NCBI GenBank assembly: GCA_963578625.1
Contig: CAUZEO010000043.1
Span: 1 to 20,950, forward strand
Direction: 5' to 3'
DNA from: CAUZEO01 sp963578625
Lineage (GTDB): Bacteria; Verrucomicrobiota; Kiritimatiellia; SLOV01
DNA: 20,950 nucleotides
The notes beneath the pieces were generated by a model. It worked only from the letters and a program-made list of their open reading frames with translations. It did not search any database and had not been told where the DNA came from. A program made the position numbers and the translations under genes. This document shows, piece after piece, positions 9,501-15,461 of this stretch; within the stretch, counting starts at the first letter, position 1; each line of letters starts with the position of its first letter.

Positions 9501-9818
9501 GGTCAGCGCGCTGCGGCCGACCAGAACCAGCGTGCCCTCCGACGGGGCCTGGGACGCAGCAACGATGGGCAACTCGGCCCCGCTCGCGCGGGCGATGTAC
9601 TTCTGCAGTTCTTCGGCCGCCGTGCGCGCGGTGGCCGCGGGCAGCTCCCGGCCGTCCGCGGCGGGAGACGCCGGATCGGGCACGACGATCGTGGCCTCGG
9701 GGTTTCCGTCGCGGGTGAGGGTCACCACCTGCGCCGGAACGGACTGAAACGCCGCGACAGCGCCGAGGACGACCAACGCCGGCAGAGCACTCAGGGCAAA
9801 ACGCCTATTGCTGGTCAT
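6540..9818 (-). CDS. Secreted DUF4838 protein with C-terminal CBM9-like domain
   Basis: 1092 aa from ATG 9818, chosen because GGAGGAGA lies eight bases upstream and the product then starts with a clean signal peptide (MTSNRRFALSALPALVVLGA, cleavage near SVPAQ). An upstream in-frame start at 9869 would add 17 hydrophilic residues and overlap the previous gene. Domains: GH67N-like alpha/beta domain about 50-180 (TAAEELQKYIARASGAELPI); DUF4838 about 200-510 with VEPDDNWVECRDDFC (296-310) and LYIWDYTCYPQY (410-421); a jelly-roll-like middle part about 600-790; an acidic linker DDDTGETTPDSGDGTEGG; a CBM9/DOMON-like domain about 895-1080 (PDLADPAWTKA, DETAIYAAFHC). The reaction is unproven; binding and cleavage of a uronic- or amino-sugar glycan is plausible from related folds. 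Its stop overlaps the next start by four bases (ATGA), implying translational coupling of the two DUF4838 paralogs. Confidence 0.85.
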   Translation of the reverse strand: MTSNRRFALSALPALVVLGAVAAFQSVPAQVVTLTRDGNPEATIVVPDPASPAADGRELPAATARTAAEELQKYIARASGAELPIVAASQAPSEGTLVLVGRSALTDKFGLFTPTESEGVRIKTFPRGLALLGEIAPRGTNNSPYPEDRGTLNATYIFLEKYLGYRFYFQRGPDAELGRVSPHRPTITVGPIDYESAPFFPYRQIVPYSGTGDWKAATRPGKATGFSCNHTHMGWNSLYQESHPEYFSLLADGSRDFRFLCYGNPEVLERELEHIDTYYRTGQQTGGKPGPKYIPVEPDDNWVECRDDFCRALIEPDRGRFAKHSRLWWDHYIRELGLAVKQRWPDKRVAALAYQGRIWPGNLDLPDNVDVQVCVHNAPLNFYKEPAARREIGELLGAWSKKLGGDRSRLYIWDYTCYPQYWSCAPTLYPNTLQQFLRENRDRIGGVFLNGGEEIIQADHYMVAVTFALLWDPDLDVDAHLRDYCRNFFGPGADAMERLYRLLFQRYEQVHWPKWTSSGYSAYVPPTWFYGLTYTPEVVEEAEQLLCEAQAAVGDLPGGRAAEFVGEGWFIRRNAADTARPFEVVMEAGDQPVRFPTVRWADGRLLYRDTLVRGQKLVVQPGPRARLLPAMPTLPREVIPSDRRLAGGLKAFSQKYVVHTARSLRIPAFPGAEFRVTITGKAADGANSFLAVQWSTGKWTYLLQNRFDGEPRTVSQVITAPPGTRFLYHVYVYRGNQKGTVWYGDLSVRREFPPTATNLPPEGKDVTALIDGDAPVVPAHTSYLFHLFSDTAGPGVVRDALDLHVGADDDTGETTPDSGDGTEGGKLLSVSVEPQGAASGDAPRVEPTLYQRRVAWMRDGWENFHPQESMYRSHDGFLVAARVAHKWVNRTPEYRIPRVELPPKPDLADPAWTKAPATTLVRGRSKASVPVDNLGFDPGTGPTEIRILQDETAIYAAFHCIQPEAPNEEDSVTLKLYNSNDIRNAPPIAVTCRPGKTPETDAAGITSETVSGAGWWAVFVTIPRSSAPGLGAEHRADLLRTRKGRAYVWSPPLNAPWTDMPMARRGRIVFGKTNGLVETNKVTDLNGKGASL

Positions 9819-9819
9819 A

Positions 9820-11955
9820 TCAGTTGTCTCCTCCAGGCACGGGTGCAGTTTCTTCCTTCCAGTTTTCAAGGACGATCACGTCGTGTATCTCCAGTCGGTC
9901 CAGGGTTACGAGCGTCGTCCCGTCCCGTCGCTCTGCCGAGACGCCGGCCCGGCCGGTCGGTGAGAAAATGCGATCCGCTTCACCGTCCACGGTGATGCAG
10001 ATTGGGCAGGTCGGCGTGAAGTCTTCCGGGGCATAGCTCAACGCGAAATAGTCCAGCGTCTTGCCCGGGATGCGGACCATGCTCGACGGCTGGTTCAGCA
10101 GGTGGAAAACGAGGTTGTCTCCCTGCCGCCACGCGGTGACCTGGACGTTGGCCGCCGCGTCAGTCTGGTAGGGGAGTTGGACCTCGCCGACCAGCCGTCG
10201 CACCACTTCGCGCGTGCGACGGCTGGGGTTCTGCGCGTACTCCGCGCCGATGTCCGAGGCAATGAACAACGCGCGTCCCTTGCCGATGGTTCGCTCGCAG
10301 ACGGCGACGCCGCCGGGTTCCCCCGCGGCCCGGGCGTGGACCACCACGTCGGCAGCGGTATCCACCGGGCACGCCTGCCCGCTGATGATGTAGCGGGAAG
10401 GCAGGCCTGCCCCGCGGAGGCGGTCGGTCTCACAGTCCAGCTTGCACACGATCAGGGTGCTCTCCCGGGAGGTGATGCCCAGCAGCTCGTCCAGCACGCC
10501 GGTCTGGCGTGGCTGGCCGAGCGGGTCCTTGGTCCCTGTCCGCCCGGTCACCAGGAGCGTACCGCCCGCCTCGACATAAGCCGTCAGGCCGACCGCGGCC
10601 GACTCGTCCATGCACTGCACGTCCGGCAGAATCAGCACCGGGTACCGGGCCAACGGTTCGGGCAACAACTGGTTGTCCATAACCAGCTCGAAGGGCCAGT
10701 GCAGCGCGTTGAGCAGAAAGCTCATGCCGTAGGCCGTATCCACCGCGGGTTTGTGACGCAGGCCAAAGGTCTCGAACGGTTCGGGGCCGTCCTCGTGACG
10801 GTCCTCCGGCGGGACGGCGTCCAGGTGGGCAAAGTCGATGGTTGCGCCTGAATACACCATTCCGCAGCAGCGGACCGGCTCGCCCCCGACGTAGGGGGCG
10901 ACGGGCTTCATGGCCTTAGAGATCGCCGCGAGCAAATCCTTCGTCGTCACCGCGCCGGCGCCGATGGTGGACCACCCGCCGGCTGTGGCCGCCGCCGCTG
11001 CGTAATAGACGCTCGCCGCCGGGTCGGGGTTGTCGCACAAGGGGTGCAGGGGGCGCGCACCGCTGAACCGGGTGGTGTAGCTCTCGACCGGGAAGCGATC
11101 GCTGATGGCCCGATTGACATGCAACTGGAACTGTGTGGTCAAGCAAAGATCCTCGCTGGAGATCAATGCCTCCATGGGCCGGTGACGCAACGGCAGACCG
11201 CTCATCGCACCGTAGTAAAGGCGGTTGAAGTTGTTGTACACGATCAGGGCGTACGGGTTTCGCGCCCGGACGTAGTCGCCGAGTTCCACGAGATAGTCCT
11301 CGAAGAAGTCGTAGCGCCACTGGACGAAACGCCTGAATGTCAGATCGTTCCAGTTGACTTCCCGCGGGCAGTCCAGCCCGGTGTCCTTCCCGAAGGTCTC
11401 GGCGCAACGGTCGCAGCAGCAGAACCAGCGATAGCGCCCCGGCGGGTACGCGCCGCCCCAGCCGAACAGGCAACTGCCATCGAACCAGATGCCGTCAAAG
11501 CCCAGGTCGTTGACCACCTCCACACAGAAGTCCTTCAGCAACTGTCCGTACGGCGACAGGAAGCAGGCAAAAGCATCGTCCTTTTCTTTGCGCCTGTCGT
11601 CCCTGCCCAGGAACCTGACCCGGTATTCAGGATGCCGGGCCGTCAACAGGGGAGCGGTGTTCAGGTACTCCCAACTCAGGATCGTGATACCGCGCTCGTG
11701 GGCCTGCTCAACGACCCACTGGTAGTAGCCTTCCTCGGCATATTTCTCCCGGTACGGCAACACCTTGCTGGGAAACAGCGGATAGGACCCCTTGCCCGAG
11801 ACGCTGTATTTCCAGGCGTCCACGCCGGCCTCGACCATGGCGTCCAGGTGCCTGATGATCTCCGCGCGGGAAAACGGCTCGATATGCGGCCGGGACTCTA
11901 CGCGCACCACCGAGTCAAGATAGCCGGACCCCACCACATTCGGTTTGTAGACCAT
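9820..11955 (-). CDS. Glycosidase-like TIM-barrel protein (GHL6-like) with amidotransferase-like C-terminal domain
   Basis: 711 aa from ATG 11955. The sequence reads TTGGGAGGAACCAATATG: an in-frame TTG five codons upstream overlaps the ribosome site itself, so the ATG is the real start. There is no signal peptide, so it is probably cytoplasmic. Residues 30-400 resemble the hypothetical glycosyl hydrolase 6 / fucosidase-like barrel: LDAMVEAGVDAWKY (37-50), HERGITILSWEYLN (86-99), GFDGIWFDGS (152-161, with D154 and D159 as likely active-site acids by analogy), and a cysteine cluster FCCCDRC (178-184) typical of this group. About 440-600 resembles the beta-galactosidase trimerisation / class I amidotransferase-like fold (YPVLILPDVQCMDESAAVGL, EAGGTLLVTGRTG). 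The substrate is unknown. One base separates its stop from the next ATG, so the genes are tightly coupled. Confidence 0.78.
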   Translation of the reverse strand: MVYKPNVVGSGYLDSVVRVESRPHIEPFSRAEIIRHLDAMVEAGVDAWKYSVSGKGSYPLFPSKVLPYREKYAEEGYYQWVVEQAHERGITILSWEYLNTAPLLTARHPEYRVRFLGRDDRRKEKDDAFACFLSPYGQLLKDFCVEVVNDLGFDGIWFDGSCLFGWGGAYPPGRYRWFCCCDRCAETFGKDTGLDCPREVNWNDLTFRRFVQWRYDFFEDYLVELGDYVRARNPYALIVYNNFNRLYYGAMSGLPLRHRPMEALISSEDLCLTTQFQLHVNRAISDRFPVESYTTRFSGARPLHPLCDNPDPAASVYYAAAAATAGGWSTIGAGAVTTKDLLAAISKAMKPVAPYVGGEPVRCCGMVYSGATIDFAHLDAVPPEDRHEDGPEPFETFGLRHKPAVDTAYGMSFLLNALHWPFELVMDNQLLPEPLARYPVLILPDVQCMDESAAVGLTAYVEAGGTLLVTGRTGTKDPLGQPRQTGVLDELLGITSRESTLIVCKLDCETDRLRGAGLPSRYIISGQACPVDTAADVVVHARAAGEPGGVAVCERTIGKGRALFIASDIGAEYAQNPSRRTREVVRRLVGEVQLPYQTDAAANVQVTAWRQGDNLVFHLLNQPSSMVRIPGKTLDYFALSYAPEDFTPTCPICITVDGEADRIFSPTGRAGVSAERRDGTTLVTLDRLEIHDVIVLENWKEETAPVPGGDN

Positions 11956-11981
11956 ATTGGTTCCTCCCAATTTTCTCCGCG

Positions 11982-12851
11982 TCAGCGCTGCTCGATCTTG
12001 CGCAGGTACTGCGAAAAGAGCCCCCAGTGAAGGCTCATCGGGGTGGCGTCATAGTAAGACGGCGGGATGGCGTTGTAGACCGAGGGCACCTGCTTGTATT
12101 CCACGTGGCTATCGGGGAACAGGACGTTCCAGCCGTCCACGTGGGCGGTCGCCTGCTGGAAAAGCAGCATGTCCAGGGCTATCGCCCGGTCCAGGGGGAA
12201 ATCCGGCAACCGCTGGTAGCGCATGTTGCCGGTGACCGGGTCCCGCTGCGGGTTGTACATGTATCCATGGTAGATGGAGACCGCCTGGGCCAGGCGCTTC
12301 TCGTGGGTGAGCGCCCACCCGTAGCTGAAGGTAGGCCACTGGTAGCGAGGAGAACGCTGGCTCGGGCAGTAGAACACCTGGGCCATGGGCACATAGCCCA
12401 GGTACTCCAGCGGCGCCAGCGTGAAGCTCGCCCGTGCGCCGCCCACCACCGGCCAGCCGCCCTGCCAATAGGCCATTTGGGTCCAGACGGGAAACGAAAT
12501 CTTGTCGTCATGCGACCAGATCCGGGGCACGTAGCCATCGTTGTCGCCGGCATAAATCGTCACCCCCACGCCGATCTGGCGCAGGTTGGAGGCGCAGGTG
12601 GCGCGTCGCGCGGCCTCCAGTGCCCGTTTCAACCCCGGGGTCAGCAGGGCGGCGAGCACCGCGATGATGGCAATCACCACCAACAGCTCAATGAGCGTAA
12701 AAGCGCTCCTTGAACTCCGCCCAAAGCTCCGCAGCGCTCCGCATTGTGGCGGGCGAGTCAGCAACTCAATCAGGGTGAACCCATGCACCGGCCTGCCGCG
12801 CGGTCTCACTCCCGTTGCACAGGTTCCCCGCGTCACTTGCTGGTTTTCCAT
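11982..12851 (-). CDS. Type IV pilin-like protein (H-X9-DG class) with two prepilin cleavage motifs
   Basis: 289 aa. Two prepilin-type signals are present: GFTLIELL at residues 24-31 and AFTLIELLVVIAIIAVLAALLTPGL at about 50-74. Only the second is followed by the hydrophobic helix needed for membrane insertion and pilus packing. After it comes the usual C-rich and globular part (ATCASNLRQIGVGVTIYAGDNDG). Near the end is HVDGWNVLFPDSHVEYK, an H-X9-DS variant of the H-X9-DG motif (H237, D247). Such proteins are abundant in planctomycete-type bacteria and are processed by PilD-type peptidase; their roles are mostly unknown. The ATG at 12851 has only a weak Shine-Dalgarno. It lies 49 bp after the DNRLRE gene and 26 bp before the GHL6-like gene, so a surface structure is co-expressed with glycan enzymes. 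Confidence 0.85.
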   Translation of the reverse strand: MENQQVTRGTCATGVRPRGRPVHGFTLIELLTRPPQCGALRSFGRSSRSAFTLIELLVVIAIIAVLAALLTPGLKRALEAARRATCASNLRQIGVGVTIYAGDNDGYVPRIWSHDDKISFPVWTQMAYWQGGWPVVGGARASFTLAPLEYLGYVPMAQVFYCPSQRSPRYQWPTFSYGWALTHEKRLAQAVSIYHGYMYNPQRDPVTGNMRYQRLPDFPLDRAIALDMLLFQQATAHVDGWNVLFPDSHVEYKQVPSVYNAIPPSYYDATPMSLHWGLFSQYLRKIEQR

Positions 12852-12900
12852 TAGCCCGAATGGCGAATCAAGTCGTCGTGGTCGCCGAAAAAACGGTTTC

Positions 12901-13902
12901 TTAAAAGGTCACGCGGTACGATCGATTGGTGACGCCACGCGCCGAATCCAGGACCCCGGTGGTCCCCCCGGCGCCCGTGACAATGGGTCCCAGATTCGCC
13001 CAGTTGGTGTCTACGAGGTCGTCGGTGAATTGGGCCTGGTAACCCACGCTGTTGCTGGCGAACCAGGTCACCTCTATCGCGGTCAAGATCTCAGACTCCG
13101 CTATGCCCCCGGCGAACGGCTCGTAGTCGACGATCAACTGCGGATGGTCAGCCAGCGTGGCATGATCACCGCTACGGAACTGGGCGGCACTCTTGGCATT
13201 AGCCCCGCTGAGGTCGGGCCCTATCAAGATCATCCCGGCGTTGTTGGCCTGGTTACCCGACCACTCATCTACCAGGTCCATCAGGGTCATGCCCGTGGGC
13301 GGGCTCAGGACCCAGGTGAGGATATCGCCGCCGGAGGCGCCGCCGTCCTCGTGATCTCTCCATGTGTAGGAGTACATGGAACCGGGGTGGTAATCGATGC
13401 CCACCGCACCGGCACCCGCGCCGCCCGCCCACGCCGTTGCACCCTGGGCCAAGCTTTGATAGCTGGACTCGCCCGGCGCGGCATTTTGCCCGGTTGACGT
13501 GCCCTCGATCCAGGCGGAGTTGGCCGGCGTGAGGGCGTAGAGTTCCGCCGTGGCCTCAGCGATGTTGCCACGCATATCGTCCTCATCGCTGGTTAACACC
13601 ATAGTGATCGAGTTAATGGAGGCGTATTGGCCCGCCAGGGCGGACACGTCCCATCGCCAAATCGGCCGGTTATCATTCGTCACGTTGCCGGACCGAGGGT
13701 TGCCGAGGTTCTGGTAATGGAGGCCACCGTTATTATTATTTTCGTCGGCATCAGGAAGTAGCGCTAACTTCTGCAAAAAATTGTCCTGGCAGCCCGTGTA
13801 GCCGTTCACGCCGTTCTGGAACGTCATGACATCCGCGGAGGCCACCGTTGCAGCAACCAGAACCACTGCCGCCATCATTCCACTTGTCATAGATTTCTTC
13901 AT
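12901..13902 (-). CDS. Secreted DNRLRE-domain protein, non-PEP-CTERM paralog
   Basis: 333 aa from ATG 13902, preceded by CAGGAGAAGAAA; an upstream in-frame start at 13956 would precede this ribosome site and is rejected. Signal peptide 1-23 (MKKSMTSGMMAAVVLVAATV, cleavage near ASA-DV). A DNRLRE domain spans about 26-262: FQNGVNGYTGCQDNFL, RWDVSALAGQYA (83-94), TPANSAWIEG (125-134), LVDEWSG (210-216), ADHPQLIVDYEP. The C-terminus (about 263-333) has ILTAIEVTWFASNSVGYQAQFTDDL, WANLGPIVTG and SYRVTF, a small domain seen on exported proteins of Verrucomicrobia- and Kiritimatiellota-type bacteria. DNRLRE domains are thought to be extracellular beta-sandwich modules in surface or carbohydrate-related proteins. 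It is nearly identical through residue 262 to the divergent gene at 14601-15452 but ends differently. First gene of the operon. Confidence 0.82.
   Translation of the reverse strand: MKKSMTSGMMAAVVLVAATVASADVMTFQNGVNGYTGCQDNFLQKLALLPDADENNNNGGLHYQNLGNPRSGNVTNDNRPIWRWDVSALAGQYASINSITMVLTSDEDDMRGNIAEATAELYALTPANSAWIEGTSTGQNAAPGESSYQSLAQGATAWAGGAGAGAVGIDYHPGSMYSYTWRDHEDGGASGGDILTWVLSPPTGMTLMDLVDEWSGNQANNAGMILIGPDLSGANAKSAAQFRSGDHATLADHPQLIVDYEPFAGGIAESEILTAIEVTWFASNSVGYQAQFTDDLVDTNWANLGPIVTGAGGTTGVLDSARGVTNRSYRVTF
13123..13902 (-). repeat. Inverted duplicate of the DNRLRE coding region (left arm)
   Basis: This segment is the inverted counterpart of 14601-15368. Reading the minus strand from 13902 gives the same sequence as the plus strand from 14601, apart from scattered substitutions and a short in-frame length difference (LALLPDADE against IAGDE). 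Homology stops abruptly at the codons for the DY motif near 13123. Within it, 13424-13737 differs from its partner (14754-15068) at only one base that I found, while the flanking portions differ at roughly one base in ten. Confidence 0.85.
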
Positions 13903-14006
13903 TTTCTTCTCCTGCTGTTGCGTACCATGCACCCAGTTACTGTGGTGTTTCCTCATGTCACACCTCTCGTGAGGATTAAGGGCCCTCGAGCAGCGCCTTA
14001 ACCAAT

Positions 14007-14027
14007 GCAGGTTGACACATTACCTGC
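14007..14027. promoter_or_regulatory. Imperfect palindrome, possible operator for the leftward operon
   Basis: GCAGGT-N9-ACCTGC, about 105-125 bp upstream of the first operon gene's ATG at 13902. A related half-site pair (GCAGGTTGA and CACCTGC) occurs just upstream of the lacI-type gene at 15462-15506, so it could be a shared regulator site. It lacks the central CG typical of LacI operators, so the assignment is speculative. No good -35/-10 pair was found for the operon itself. Confidence 0.25.
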
Positions 14028-14066
14028 GCGGTCCTTCAGGAAACAACATATTTGTGAATCTTTTTA

Positions 14067-14282
14067 CACGCTCTGTGGAATGGCATCTGACTTAAGCTGC
14101 CGCTCCGATGGGGTCCGTTCATGATCTATCCATTCACCTTACGGCGGGGACCGCCGTCTCCATTTTTGCATCTTCGGGCTTTTCAGGACGTTAGCGAATC
14201 CCTGGAGACGGCGGTCCCCGCCGTATCTGAGAATGAATTGATCATGTCCAAGCTGTAAGTCAGCGCCATTCCACGCTCTGTG
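14067..14282. repeat. MITE-like palindromic element with 11-bp flanking direct repeats
   Basis: The direct repeat CACGCTCTGTG lies at 14067-14077 and again at 14272-14282. Just inside are terminal inverted repeats: left GAATGGCATCTGACTTAAGC from 14078, right ending at 14271 whose complement starts GAATGGCGCTGACTTACAGC. Further inward, CATGATC (14120-14126) pairs with GATCATG (14240-14246), CATTC (14131-14135) with GAATG (14231-14235), and a 23-bp perfect inverted repeat pairs 14140-14162 with 14203-14225. The element is about 194 bp, has no coding capacity, and looks like a non-autonomous insertion with a duplicated target. An 11-bp target duplication is longer than most known transposon families make, so the family is unknown. 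Confidence 0.65.
14140..14225. repeat. REPIN-like pair of inverted palindromes
   Basis: The two 23-bp arms each contain their own small hairpin: ACGGCGGGGACCGCCGT at 14141-14157 and ACGGCGGTCCCCGCCGT at 14208-14224, with 7-bp stems around a 3-base loop. Two such palindromes in inverted orientation about 50 bp apart have the layout of a REPIN, the unit mobilised by RAYT (TnpA-REP) transposases. No RAYT gene is in this window. It is nested inside the larger MITE-like palindrome. Confidence 0.6.
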
Positions 14283-14375
14283 TTCTACCGGATCGAAGTG
14301 GCGTCTTTCTTAACCCGCAGATCTCACACTTTTTCGTGCAGCCTATCCGCCGTAGCTTTTGGCGAAGGTTGATGA

Positions 14376-14391
14376 GCGTGGAATGGCGCTG
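14376..14391. repeat. Isolated copy of the MITE-like terminal sequence
   Basis: GCGTGGAATGGCGCTG is the exact inverted complement of 14261-14276, which spans the right terminal repeat and the start of its flanking direct repeat. Similarity stops at both ends of the 16 bp. It may be the remnant end of a second element, or part of a larger hairpin with a 99-base loop. Confidence 0.5.
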
Positions 14392-14474
14392 CAGAAAAGT
14401 GGGAAAACTGCGCGAAAAGATGCTGATCAGCCATCCCGGGAGGGTCCTCCCCACAGAAGAAAGCCATCCGGGGG

Positions 14475-14502
14475 TTGACAGGGTGCTAAATTCTGGTAAA
14501 CA
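14475..14502 (+). promoter_or_regulatory. Candidate sigma70-type promoter of the PEP-CTERM DNRLRE gene
   Basis: TTGACA at 14475-14480 is a perfect -35 match; TAAACA at 14497-14502 is a weak -10 with a 16-base spacer. It would give a 5' leader of roughly 90 bases before ATG 14601. The -10 is poor, so this is only a candidate. Confidence 0.35.
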
Positions 14503-14600
14503 AATAACCCAAGTAGTGTAGAGTGTCGTGTCTATGGCCGATCGTTGTGGAGATGGATTTGCCGGACACGCTCGTTTAATGCAATGCAGGAGGAGAGAGA

Positions 14601-15368
14601 ATGAAGAAGTCTATGACAAGTGGAATGGTGGCGGCAGTGGTTCTGGTTTCGGCAACGGTGGCCTCTGCGGATGTCATGACATTCCAGAACGGCGTAAGCG
14701 GCTACTCGGCCGGCCAGGACAATTTTTTGCAGAAAATAGCCGGTGACGAGAACAATAATAACGGTGGCCTCCATTACCAGAACCTCGGCAACCCTCGGTC
14801 CGGCAACGTGACGAATGATAACCGGCCGATATGGCGATGGGACGTGTCCGCCCTGGCGGGCCAATACGCCTCCATTAACTCGATCACTATGGTGTTAACC
14901 AGCGATGAGGACGATATGCGTGGCAACATCGCTGAGGCCACGGCGGAACTCTACGCCCTCACGCCGGCCAACTCCGCCTGGATCGAGGGCACGTCAACCG
15001 GGCAAAATGCCGCGCCGGGCGAGTCCAGCTATCAAAGCTTGGCCCAGGGTGCAACGGCGTGGGCGGGCAGCGCGGGCGCCGGTACGGCGGGCACCGATTA
15101 CCTCGCCGGTTCCATGTACTCATACACATGGAGAGATCACGCGGACGGCGGCGCCTCCGGCGGCGATATACTCACGTGGGTCCTGAGCGCGCCCACGAGC
15201 CTGACACTGAACGACCTGGTAGATGAGTGGTCGGGCAACCAGGCCAACAACGCCGGGATGATCTTGATACCGCCCGACCTCAGCGGGGCTAATGCCAAGA
15301 GTGCCGCCCAGTTCCGTAGCGGTGATCATGCCACGGTGGCTGACCGTCCGCAGTTGATCATCGACTAC
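14601..15368 (+). repeat. Inverted duplicate of the DNRLRE coding region (right arm)
   Basis: Inverted partner of 13123-13902. Similarity begins at or just before the start codon and ends at the DY codons near 15368, after which this copy continues into the PEP-CTERM tail. The tract 14754-15068 is all but identical to 13424-13737: the one difference seen is ATATGG here against ATTTGG in the partner. Confidence 0.85.
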
Positions 15369-15452
15369 AATCCGATTCCCGAGCCCGCCTCCGCTCTCCT
15401 TCTGGCGTTGGGATTCATCGGGACAGCGTTGTTGCGACGTGGTTGGAAATAA
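14601..15452 (+). CDS. Secreted DNRLRE-domain protein with PEP-CTERM sorting tail
   Basis: 283 aa. ATG 14601 follows AGGAGGAGAGAGA directly. Signal peptide MKKSMTSGMVAAVVLVSATV with cleavage near ASA-DV. One DNRLRE domain spans about 26-255. The last 25 residues are a classic PEP-CTERM signal: IPEPASALLLALGFIGTALL, then basic RRGWK. PEP-CTERM proteins are recognised by exosortase and processed at the cell surface, often in bacteria making exopolysaccharide; no exosortase gene is in this window. It is the inverted, nearly identical paralog of 12901-13902, but that protein has a different C-terminus and no PEP-CTERM. It is 131 bp upstream of the LacI-type gene on the same strand and diverges from the glycan operon. 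Likely surface-anchored; exact function unknown. Confidence 0.85.
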   Translation: MKKSMTSGMVAAVVLVSATVASADVMTFQNGVSGYSAGQDNFLQKIAGDENNNNGGLHYQNLGNPRSGNVTNDNRPIWRWDVSALAGQYASINSITMVLTSDEDDMRGNIAEATAELYALTPANSAWIEGTSTGQNAAPGESSYQSLAQGATAWAGSAGAGTAGTDYLAGSMYSYTWRDHADGGASGGDILTWVLSAPTSLTLNDLVDEWSGNQANNAGMILIPPDLSGANAKSAAQFRSGDHATVADRPQLIIDYNPIPEPASALLLALGFIGTALLRRGWK

Positions 15453-15461
15453 GCGAAAGGC

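Larger units (their letters stand above)
13903..14600. other. Divergent 698-bp spacer between the two DNRLRE genes
   Basis: No convincing coding sequence. It is more AT-rich than its flanks in parts. It holds the leader of the minus-strand operon (including the imperfect palindrome at 14007-14027), the palindromic MITE-like element at 14067-14282, an isolated copy of that element's terminal sequence at 14376-14391, a candidate plus-strand promoter at 14475-14502, and the ribosome site of the plus-strand gene (AGGAGGAGAGAG just before 14601). Short open frames here have no recognisable family or ribosome site. Confidence 0.7.

Noticed and set aside
8826..9995. 389-aa open frame on the plus strand
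   Set aside because: Antisense to the other DUF4838 gene and the end of the GHL6-like gene; low-complexity composition with no recognisable domain.
11956..11970. TTG start giving a five-residue longer GHL6-like protein
   Set aside because: The TTG is part of the ribosome site (TTGGGAGGAACCAAT) that serves the ATG at 11955.
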